In this document: positions 1 to 6,977 of the stretch, one piece after another
Numbering within the stretch: position 1 is the stretch's first letter
How the letters are laid out: every line of letters starts with the position of its first letter
Notes under the pieces: model-generated
What the model was told of the DNA's origin: nothing
Database searches by the model: none
Seen by the model: only the letters and a program-made list of their open reading frames with translations
Made by a program: the position numbers and the translations under genes
Assembly (NCBI GenBank): GCA_937951975.1
Contig: CALGAJ010000150.1
Span: forward strand, 1 to 30,150
Direction: 5' to 3'
Origin: an uncultured Desulfotignum sp.
Lineage (GTDB): Bacteria > Desulfobacterota > Desulfobacteria > Desulfobacterales > Desulfobacteraceae
DNA length: 30,150 bases

Positions 1-621
1 CGTCAGCTTTTCAAAATAGGCCCACCGGGCATCCGGATCCATGGCGGCGATCCGATCCACATCCGCATAGGGCTGATCCAGAACCTGTTCTTCCACGGGA
101 TCTTTCACCAGCACATCATAGACCGGCGGGTTCCGGTGGGTGCATACACGACAGTTGTGCCGCAGGACATCCGCTTTTTTGACCGTTTCCGTCTTTGACG
201 CGGAGGTGATGGTCAGGGTGCCGTCATTTTCTTCAAATCCCGTGATTTCATCTTCGAACAGGGAAGCGATTTTACGCTTGTCCACCATGCCGGTGCAGGG
301 GACCCCGATGATGTACACCTGGTCCCTGGCAATCTGGTTTTCCACGATGTGGGTGACCAGGTTTCTGGCATCACAGCCCTTGGCCACCACAGCGATTTTG
401 CCCTCTTTTTTCGACAGGCTGTTTTTAGACACATAATTGGCCAGATTGAGCCCGCACACCGAGTTGAACACCAGTTTGCCCACCTCTTTATCAGAGGTCA
501 GGGCAATCGGACGGGTGGCCATGGGAATGGAACCGTCGGCAAACCCGATCACTTTTTCCACCGTGCCTTCAGTCAGAAGGTCCGCAGCAATGGCCCTTAT
601 TTTTTCAATACAGGTATCCAT
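1..621 (-). CDS. FrhB/FdhB-like iron-sulfur flavoprotein subunit (partial, C-terminus outside window)
   Basis: The reading frame is open from an ATG at 621 down to base 1 (207 codons), so the 3' end lies outside the window. The protein resembles the coenzyme F420 hydrogenase/dehydrogenase beta family (FrhB/FdhB). I see the family stretch around residues 75-105 with GCDARN, then VEN and the IGVPCTG segment, and later a Cys pair in NCRVCTH. In this family the subunit carries FAD and Fe-S centres and passes electrons between a two-electron carrier and ferredoxin-type partners. An SD-like AAAGGTG sits 6 bases before the ATG, and the gene follows mvhD by 11 bases. It is therefore the third gene of the hdrA-mvhD operon and probably the electron input or output subunit of that complex. 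The substrate cannot be told from sequence; F420 itself is unlikely in a sulfate reducer. The family call is fairly sure; the role is inferred. Confidence 0.75.
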   Translation of the reverse strand, partial: MDTCIEKIRAIAADLLTEGTVEKVIGFADGSIPMATRPIALTSDKEVGKLVFNSVCGLNLANYVSKNSLSKKEGKIAVVAKGCDARNLVTHIVENQIARDQVYIIGVPCTGMVDKRKIASLFEDEITGFEENDGTLTITSASKTETVKKADVLRHNCRVCTHRNPPVYDVLVKDPVEEQVLDQPYADVDRIAAMDPDARWAYFEKLT

Positions 622-632
622 AGTTCACACCT

Positions 633-1058
633 TTATTTAGAATAATCTTTGACAAATTTTTTGTTGGGGCCCAGGGCTCTGACCTTTTCTGAAATTTCCT
701 TGACCACATCCACGAACTTGGTGGCCTCGGCTGAGGAGATCCAGGAAAAATGAATCCGGTCCCGGTCCACCCCCATATGTTCCAGCAGGTTACCCATCAT
801 CGCAAATTTTCTTCTTGCATAATAATTACCATCCAGGTAATGACATTCGCCGGGATGTCACCCGGATACCCACACGGCATCCGCGCCTTCCCGAAATGCG
901 GATAAAATGAATTTCGGGCTCATGCGTCCCGAGCAGGGGATCCGGATCACCCGGATATCCGCCGGATACTCCATCCGGCTGACCCCGGCCAGATCTGCTG
1001 CCCCGTAGGAGCACCAGTTGCACAGGAAACTGACGATTTTTATATTTTTTTCGGTCAT
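633..1058 (-). CDS. mvhD: MvhD/VhuD-type [2Fe-2S] electron-transfer subunit, selenoprotein (UGA = Sec67)
   Basis: This is a 141-residue protein if the in-frame UGA at 860-858 is read as selenocysteine; with UGA as stop it would be a 66-residue fragment. The N-terminus has the MvhD pattern CNWC (Cys13, Cys16), CSYGAADLAG and PCSGRM (Cys42). The UGA then falls in VSG-U-HPGECHY, where the family has Cys in GCHPGDCHY. Translation continues in frame for 74 residues after the UGA with family-like sequence and ends at TAA. The protein normally binds a [2Fe-2S] cluster and links HdrA to a hydrogenase or dehydrogenase. The start has an SD (AGGAG, 10 bases upstream) and lies 15 bases after the hdrA stop. 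Sec at this site is known from methanogen VhuD, which supports the reading. A sequencing error is possible, but hdrA next to it shows the same behaviour. Confidence 0.9.
825..841 (-). promoter_or_regulatory. Bacterial SECIS hairpin of mvhD
   Basis: Downstream of the UGA codon the minus strand reads ATTACC-TGGAT-GGTAAT, a perfect 6-bp stem with a five-base loop that holds GG. The GG lies 26-27 nt after the U of UGA. Bacterial SECIS elements are short hairpins inside the coding region just after UGA, with G residues in the apical loop that SelB reads. The structure was folded by eye, not by software. Confidence 0.75.
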
Positions 1059-1073
1059 ATGAATGTATCTCCT

Positions 1074-4000
1074 TTAACCTGTTTCACCCAGGGCGAAAAT
1101 CTGTGAAAAAATCTGGTTGGTATCGAATCCCCGCAGATGGATGGCACCGGACCGGCAGGACGCCACGCACAGGCCGCAGCCTTTGCACAGCACGGGATTG
1201 ATATCCGCTTTGCCTTCGAACCGGCCTTCGGTCATGAACGACGGGGCATTGTAGGGACAGATGGACACGCACACCCCGCAGGCGGAGCATTTCTGCACAT
1301 CCACACTGGCAATGGTGCCGGAGGTGAACAGGCTGTCTTTTTTGGCCAGAAGGGTCAGGGCCCGGGACGCAGCGGCCCGTCCCTGGGTGATGGCCTCGTT
1401 CACCGGTTTGGGATAATGACCGGAGCCCGCCACAAACACCCCGTCCGTGGCAAATTCCGCCGGACCCAGTTTGGCGTGTTTCTCCACGAAAAACCCTTCA
1501 TCGTTCAAGGGCACCTTGAAGAAATTGGCCAGGCGTTCATCTTTTCGGGGCACCAGGGCCGTGGCCAGGGTGACCAGATCCGCTTCGATGGTGACGGGCT
1601 GGTTCAGGACATGGTCCTTGACCGTCACCGCCACAAAGTCTTTCTCCACAGTCACCTTGGGTTTGTCCGTGACCTCGTACCGGATGAAAATCACGCCTTT
1701 TTCCCGGGCTTTCTTGTACAGCAGTTCCCGTTCCCCATAGGTTCTGATATCCCGGTACAGAATGAACACATCCATGTCCGGATTCTTGTCTTTGAGTGCG
1801 GTTGCATTTTCAACGGAATGGGTGCAGCACACTCGGGAGCAGTACGGGCGTTCCGGTTCCCTGGAGCCGACACACTGGATGAACACCGCCGACTGCACCT
1901 GATCCAGTTTCGGATCGTTTTCTCTGAACAATCTGTCCAGATCCAGGGTCCGGATAATTCTTTCATCCTGACCCAAACTGTACTCGGTGGTTTCCAGGGC
2001 CTTGGCACCGGTGGCCAGTACCGCAAGCCCATGTTCCAGTTCCGTGGTTTTTCCATCAGTGTTCAGTGTTGAGGTGAAATTGCCCACAAACCCGTCCACC
2101 CCCTCCAGGGTCGTATTTGTATGAACAACGATTTTGTCGTTGGCCTGCACCTCTTTGATCAAAGCGGACAGGTGCTCCTGCACATCTTCGCCCTGGGCGG
2201 TTTTCCACAGTTTGAGGGCCTCTCCTCCCAGGGTATCCTTCTTCTCGATGATATGGGTTTCATATCCCTGGGATGCCAGGCTTCTGGCGGCGGTCAGACC
2301 TGCCAAACCGCCGCCCACCACCATGACCGAGGCATTGACCTGGATCTTTTCCTCTTTGAGCGGCTGGGCCAGACCGGCTTTGGCTACTGCCATGCGCACC
2401 AGGTCCTTGGCTTTTTCCGTGGCAATGTCCGGGTTGTTTTTGTGCACCCAGGAGTTGTGGTTCCGGATATTGGTCATCTCGAACAGGTATTTGTTCAGAC
2501 CCGCGCTCTTCAGGGTTTCCTGGAACAGCGGTTCATGGGTTTTCGGGGTACAGGCCGCCACCACGATGCGGTTGAGTCCTTTTTCCTTGATAATCTCCAC
2601 CATTTTGTCCTGGGCATCCTGACTGCACGCATAGGTGGTTTCTTCCGCCACGGTCACGTAGGGCAGGGTGGCCGCGTATTCGGTCACATGGGGGCAGTCC
2701 ACCACACCGGCGATATTGGAACCGCAGTCACAGATGAACACCCCGATACTGGGCCGGTCTCCGATCACATTGGTTTCCGGTACCGCCGGAATCTCTTTGG
2801 TCAAAGTATTGCGGACCTCGGCCAGGGCGTCTCCGGCCGCGGATGCGGCAGCCGATGCATCCAGCACCGATTCCGGAATGTCCTTGGGATTGTTGAACAC
2901 CCCGGACACATAGATGCCGTCCCTGGAGGTGGCCACGGGCTCGAACGACCCGGTTTTGGCGAACCCGGATTCCGTGAGATCTATATTGAATTTTTCGGCA
3001 AACGCCCGGGTTTCGCAGGAAATCTCCAGACCCACGGACAGCACGATCAAGTCATAGGTTTCCCGGATGATCTGTCCCATTTCATCGGCATACTGGATAT
3101 GAAGATCCCCGGTTTCGGCATCCTCCACCACGGAATGCACCCGGGATCGGATGAAATTGATGCCGTGTTTGTCTTTGGCGTTCTGGTAGTATTTTTCAAA
3201 CTCCTTACCCGGCGTTCTCATGTCCATGAAAAAAATGGAGCAGTCCAGGCCATCGCCGGCATGTTCCTTGGCAATGATGGCTTCCTTGACCGCGTACATG
3301 CAGCAGACCGAGGAACAGTAGGGGTTGTCGCACTTGTTGACATCCCTGGAACCCACGCACTGGAACCAGGCGATCTTTTTGGGATCCTTGCGCTTTTCCG
3401 CCAGCAGTTTGTCTTTTTTCTTTTTGGGGTTGGCAGGAACTTTGGGAAACGTGGTCACATGTCCCATGGTCGGACCGGTGGCGGACAGCATCCGCTCGAA
3501 TTCCATGGAAGTGACCACATTGGCGAATTTTGAATATTGGTAATTGTCGAACCGGGACGGATCAAACGGTTTGAAACCGGGGGCCAGGATAATGGATCCC
3601 GCATCAATGGTGACCGTTTCTTCGGTCATGGTGTAATCGATGGCATCTGCCGGACACACCTCCTGACACGTCCCGCATTTGTCCTTGGTCAGTTTCAGAC
3701 AGGCTGCCGGATTGATGGCGTATTTCAGCGGAACCGCCTGGGGGTATTCAACATAAATGGCGGTGCGGGTTTTGAGATCCGCATTATACCCGTCTTCAAA
3801 CTTGCCCGGGCACTTTTCCGTACATGCCCCGCAGGCAATACAGCGGTCTTCTCTGACGTACCGGGGTTTCTTGAGAATTTCCACCTGGAAATTGCCTTTT
3901 TCCCCGGTGATGTTCTGAACTTCGGAAAGGGTTAACAACTCAATGTTTAAATGCCGGCCGACCTCGACCAGTGTGGGTGAGATAATTCACATGGCACAGT

Positions 4001-4166
4001 CATTGGTCGGAAAGGTCTTGTCCAGCTGGGCCATGACCCCGCCGATGGACGGGCCTTTTTCCACCAGATAGACATAAAATCCGGAGTTCGCTAGATCCAG
4101 TGCCGAGAGCATGCCGGATATACCGCCGCCGATCACCACCACTGATCCGGTTTTTTTTGATTCCAT
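1074..4166 (-). CDS. hdrA: HdrA-like FAD/iron-sulfur protein, two-module, selenoprotein (UGA = Sec60)
   Basis: The full frame is 1030 residues from ATG 4166 (SD AGGAG 9 bases upstream) to TAA 1076-1074, if the UGA at 3989-3987 is selenocysteine. Residues 9-20 hold a Rossmann FAD motif (VVVIGGGISG). Residues 47-62 read LDKTFPTNDCAM-U-II, the place where HdrA has Cys or Sec. Next come ferredoxin cysteines (109-119, CIACGACTEKCP) and a second CxxC..CP set, then the HdrA cluster motif C...YCSSVCC near 270-289. A second HdrA module starts near 473 (GVFICDCGSNI), with a second FAD motif (GGGLAG, about 618-623), another YCSRVCC motif, and two C-terminal 4Fe-4S sets near 960-1004. HdrA is the flavin subunit where electrons are bifurcated or confurcated in cytoplasmic Hdr-type complexes. 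With MvhD and an FrhB-like subunit downstream, it likely forms an electron-transfer complex tied to sulfate respiration. An ORF caller would start it falsely at 3938 (954 aa). Confidence 0.93.
3954..3971 (-). promoter_or_regulatory. Bacterial SECIS hairpin of hdrA
   Basis: After the hdrA UGA the minus strand reads CTGGTC-GAGGTC-GGCCGG. The arms pair over 6 bp with two G-U wobbles and leave the loop GAGGUC. The loop GG is 26-27 nt after the U of UGA, the same spacing as in the mvhD hairpin. As I recall it, the loop also resembles the AGGUCU-type loop of the E. coli fdhF SECIS. It was folded by eye. Confidence 0.7.
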
Positions 4167-4251
4167 TCTTTGTCTCTCCTGTTTAATTCTTAAAAACGAT
4201 ATCAGCCAACACAGCCCGCAGACTCAAATGGCTGTCTTTTAAATGTCTTAA

Positions 4252-4293
4252 TGATTTTCCTTATTATTTATTTGATTTTCCTTATTATTTATT
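4252..4293. repeat. Two tandem copies of a 21-bp AT-rich unit
   Basis: Two identical 21-bp units (TGATTTTCCTTATTATTTAT followed by T) run head to tail at 4252-4272 and 4273-4293. They lie in the 217-bp divergent gap between hdrA and miaA, downstream of the predicted hdrA start site. They would therefore be in the hdrA leader RNA, or form a pair of regulator sites two helical turns apart. Slippage of AT-rich DNA is the plain alternative. Confidence 0.85.
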
Positions 4294-4317
4294 TATTGTT
4301 GTCAATTAAAAAAGTAT

Positions 4318-4347
4318 GTTATAAAACCATCCGTCAAACAATGTCAA
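4318..4347 (-). promoter_or_regulatory. Predicted sigma-70-type promoter for hdrA operon
   Basis: On the minus strand a perfect -35 TTGACA (4347-4342), an 18-base spacer and TATAAC (4323-4318) face hdrA. This gives a leader of about 145 nt that contains the tandem 21-bp repeat. The start of miaA lies on the other side, so the gap is divergent; a weaker plus-strand TTGTCA/TATAAA pair with a 15-base spacer (4299-4325) may serve miaA. Confidence 0.5.
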
Positions 4348-4383
4348 CCATTATCGAACAAAACCCTTGCGCACCGTTGCTCC

Positions 4384-5301
4384 ATGAAAAAAATCATTAC
4401 GATATGCGGTCCCACCGGGATCGGAAAAACCGGTTTTGCCATTTTTCTGGCAAAAAAATTCAATGGGGAGATCATCGGGGCCGACTCCATGCAGATCTAC
4501 AGATACATGGATATCGGTACCGCCAAACCCGATATACTGGAACGGGCTGAAGCGCCCCATCATCTGGTGGATTTTCTGGATCCGGCAAAGGAATTCGATG
4601 CCGGGCAGTATGCACAGATGGCCGGACAGGCCATTGATTCGATCCTGCTAAAAAAAAAGCTTCCCATTGTGGCCGGCGGCACGGGCCTGTATATCCGATC
4701 GCTTTTGTACGGCCTGTTCCGTTCTCAGCCGGCATGCCGGAAAACACTGGCTGAACTGACCCAGACCCTTGAAGAAAAAGGCAGTGCCTTTCTTCACGGG
4801 CAACTGAATGCATGTGATCCGGCTGCAGCACAACGAATCCACCCCCATGACGGATTCCGCATCATCCGGGCGCTGGAGGTGTTTCTGACCACCGGCATTT
4901 CCATCTCCCAAAGGCAGACCCGGCATGGGTTCACCCGTCCCCGTTACCACAGCCTGACCTTGGGACTTTACATGGACCGTCATGACCTGTATGACCGCAT
5001 CAATCAGCGGGTGGACATGATGATGGACCAGGGACTTCTCTCTGAAGTTCAGGGTCTGGTGAAAAAGGGATATGACCTGAACCTGAAATCCATGCAGTCC
5101 ATCGGGTACCGTCACATGGGAAACGTGATCAACCATGAACTGGATGTCGAGACGGCTGTATCGCTCTTGAAACGGGATACAAGGCGGTATGCCAAACGCC
5201 AGTTCACCTGGTTCAAAAAAGAACCGGGCATTGTCTGGATAACCCCGGAACAAACAGACCAGGCGGTCTCGCGGGTCAAAGATTTTTTGACATCTTTCTG
5301 A
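4384..5301 (+). CDS. miaA: tRNA dimethylallyltransferase
   Basis: This 305-residue protein adds the dimethylallyl group to N6 of A37 in tRNAs that read U-starting codons. The N-terminus has the P-loop GPTGIGKT (residues 9-16), then the MiaA stretch GADSMQIYRYMDIGTAKP and HHLVDFLDP. Later come the VAGGTGLYIRSL segment, a QSIGYRHM motif and the KRDTRRYAKRQFTWF tail region, all typical of the family. Its length is normal. No clear SD precedes the ATG at 4384, but the MKKIITICGPTG start fits the family well. It stands alone on the plus strand after the divergent hdrA promoter region. Its last codons contain the -35 element of the next gene. Confidence 0.97.
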   Translation: MKKIITICGPTGIGKTGFAIFLAKKFNGEIIGADSMQIYRYMDIGTAKPDILERAEAPHHLVDFLDPAKEFDAGQYAQMAGQAIDSILLKKKLPIVAGGTGLYIRSLLYGLFRSQPACRKTLAELTQTLEEKGSAFLHGQLNACDPAAAQRIHPHDGFRIIRALEVFLTTGISISQRQTRHGFTRPRYHSLTLGLYMDRHDLYDRINQRVDMMMDQGLLSEVQGLVKKGYDLNLKSMQSIGYRHMGNVINHELDVETAVSLLKRDTRRYAKRQFTWFKKEPGIVWITPEQTDQAVSRVKDFLTSF

Positions 5302-5315
5302 AATTTACCTATAGT
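5287..5315 (+). promoter_or_regulatory. Predicted sigma-70 promoter for the lipoprotein gene
   Basis: A perfect TTGACA (5287-5292) overlaps the end of miaA and is followed by a 17-base spacer and TATAGT (5310-5315). The predicted start near 5322 leaves a leader of about 33 nt before the gene at 5355. Confidence 0.6.
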
Positions 5316-5354
5316 CACCACGTGATAACTTCATGATAATAATTTAAGGATCCG

Positions 5355-6965
5355 GTGAGAAAAATGCATGTGACGCGTCAATATTCCCAGATTATCCGCT
5401 TTTTGGCCGGTATCACCATCATTGCTTTATTGGGGTTCATGTGGGGGTGCGGCACCAAATTGATTCTGACGCCTTCCCAGGAGCCGTCAGCAACCCACCC
5501 CCCGTCATCCGGCCCGGCGGATCAGACTGAAGCACAGGTGGAAAGACTGGAAGCAAAAGCCGCCGCGCTTATGCAATCCGGTGCCTTTGAAGACGCGTTT
5601 TATACCTATAACCAGGCACTGGTCCTGAATCCGGATACACCTCAGAAAAACCGAATCATGAACCAGGTGGACCAGGTGCTGGCCCTAACATCCTCTGAAT
5701 CGATTCAACGTTTTATAGACACACCGGATCTGGCGATACCGGAACCTGTGCTGCAATACTGGCTGGGAGTCAACCTTGCCCAGGAAAAAGAGTACCCAAA
5801 AGCCGCAGATGTGCTGACCCGGTTTGTAGAAATGTGGCCGGATCATCCCCGTGTTCCGGATGCACAGGAAATGGCGGCATTGATCCGGCAGAATCTGTTT
5901 AAAAAAGATACCATCGGATGCTTGCTGCCATTGTCAGGCAAATATGAGATATACGGTCAGAAAGCATTGAAAGGCATTCAACTGGCGGTCCAGGATCTGG
6001 GTGCGGCCTACAACCGCAAATTCAATATTGTCATCAAAGACACTCAGGGGAACCCGGATGTTGCTGCCGCGTGTGTGGATGAACTGGATCAGGCCAATGT
6101 GGCCGGGATTATCGGTCCGCTAGTGGCTGTGGATAAGGCCGGCGCCCGGGCCCAGGAATTGAAGATTCCCATGATTGCCCTGACTCAGAAAGAAGACTTT
6201 GCTTTATCCGGAGAATATCTGTTTTCCAATTTTATCACACCCCGGATACAGGTACAGGCCCTGGCCGCCTATGTCGTCAAAACACTGGGACTTCAAAAAG
6301 TGGCGGTCCTGTATCCGGATGAACCGTATGGCATACGGCATATGCAGCAGTTCACACAGGCCGTGGCTGAATACGGCGCTGAAGTGGCGGGCATTCAGGC
6401 CTATGATGGCAGCCGCACCGATTTCGCCGTTCCCATCCAAAAACTCATCAACCGATCGGGTCGGACATCCCGTTCATCCGGCCCCCTGACCATTGATTTT
6501 CAGGCTCTGTTCATCCCGGATTCCGCATCCCGGATCAATATGATTCTTCCACAACTGGCTTTTCACGATGTCCGGGGAATTGTGCTGCTGGGAACCAATC
6601 TCTGGCATCATCCGAGTCTGCTGGACCAGACCAAAGGATACAACAAAAATACCATTATCACGGACGGATATTTCGAACACAGCCAAAAGCCCGCCACAAT
6701 CCGGTTTACCCAAAACTTTTCAACCATGTACGGCGAATCTCCCGGATTGCTGGAAGCTGTTTTTTATGATACTGCCCGGATTCTGCTGTCAACCGCCATG
6801 GATCCCTGGGTGGATTCCCGGCAGGATCTGCAAGCGGCCCTTCTGGAAGAAAGAATATTTGAAGGGGCTACCGGCAGAACCCTTTTCAACAGTAACGGCA
6901 CCGCCCGTAAAGAGCTGTTTCTGATTACCATAAAAGATGACCGGTTTGTGGAAATCGACCGTTGA
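5355..6965 (+). CDS. Lipoprotein with TPR-like region and type 1 periplasmic-binding domain (penicillin-binding protein activator/LppC-like)
   Basis: This 536-residue protein begins with a hydrophobic segment and a lipobox ending GFMWGC (Cys32), so it should be a lipid-anchored periplasmic protein. Residues about 60-180 look helical and TPR-like (AFEDAFYTYNQALVLNPD, then YPKAADVLTRFVEMWPDHP). From about residue 190 there is a Leu/Ile/Val-binding-type fold: GCLLPLSGKYEIYGQKALKG, then IIGPLVAVDKA and later VAVLYPDEPYG. TPR plus a PBP-1 fold on a lipoprotein is the LpoA/LppC (YraM) layout, which in enterobacteria activates peptidoglycan synthases. Whether it does so here is inference; an amino-acid-binding role is the alternative. 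The start is GTG 5355 with AAGGA just upstream; ATG 5364 is also possible. It has its own promoter and is followed by a convergent gene after 12 bases. Confidence 0.78.
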   Translation: MRKMHVTRQYSQIIRFLAGITIIALLGFMWGCGTKLILTPSQEPSATHPPSSGPADQTEAQVERLEAKAAALMQSGAFEDAFYTYNQALVLNPDTPQKNRIMNQVDQVLALTSSESIQRFIDTPDLAIPEPVLQYWLGVNLAQEKEYPKAADVLTRFVEMWPDHPRVPDAQEMAALIRQNLFKKDTIGCLLPLSGKYEIYGQKALKGIQLAVQDLGAAYNRKFNIVIKDTQGNPDVAAACVDELDQANVAGIIGPLVAVDKAGARAQELKIPMIALTQKEDFALSGEYLFSNFITPRIQVQALAAYVVKTLGLQKVAVLYPDEPYGIRHMQQFTQAVAEYGAEVAGIQAYDGSRTDFAVPIQKLINRSGRTSRSSGPLTIDFQALFIPDSASRINMILPQLAFHDVRGIVLLGTNLWHHPSLLDQTKGYNKNTIITDGYFEHSQKPATIRFTQNFSTMYGESPGLLEAVFYDTARILLSTAMDPWVDSRQDLQAALLEERIFEGATGRTLFNSNGTARKELFLITIKDDRFVEIDR

Positions 6966-6977
6966 TCCGCCGGTGAT

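Noticed and set aside
1137..2072. 311-residue plus-strand open frame
   Set aside because: Antisense shadow of the hdrA C-terminal half with the same low-quality composition and no family match.
2121..3533. 470-residue open frame on the plus strand
   Set aside because: It lies wholly antisense to hdrA, is rich in His/Gly/Phe as expected for the complement of a GC-skewed coding frame, has no recognisable domain, and hdrA is clearly real on the other strand.
858..3989. Reading the UGA codons as frameshifts, pseudogenes or sequencing errors
   Set aside because: Each gene has exactly one stop, always UGA, at a site known for Cys/Sec in its family. Frame is kept on both sides, and a hairpin at the right distance follows in both. 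Two such coincidences in one operon are unlikely.
4252..4293. CRISPR array
   Set aside because: Only two copies with no spacer between them and no cas genes nearby.
4251..4550. 99-residue open frame starting MIFLIIYLIFLIIYLL
   Set aside because: Its hydrophobic start is only the translated 21-bp tandem repeat; the rest is an out-of-frame overlap of miaA, and no SD precedes it.
6966..6977. Bidirectional terminator between the convergent lipoprotein and phosphofructokinase genes
   Set aside because: The gap is only 12 bases; the nearby CCGCCGG/CCCGCCG pattern gives no stable stem with a T-run.
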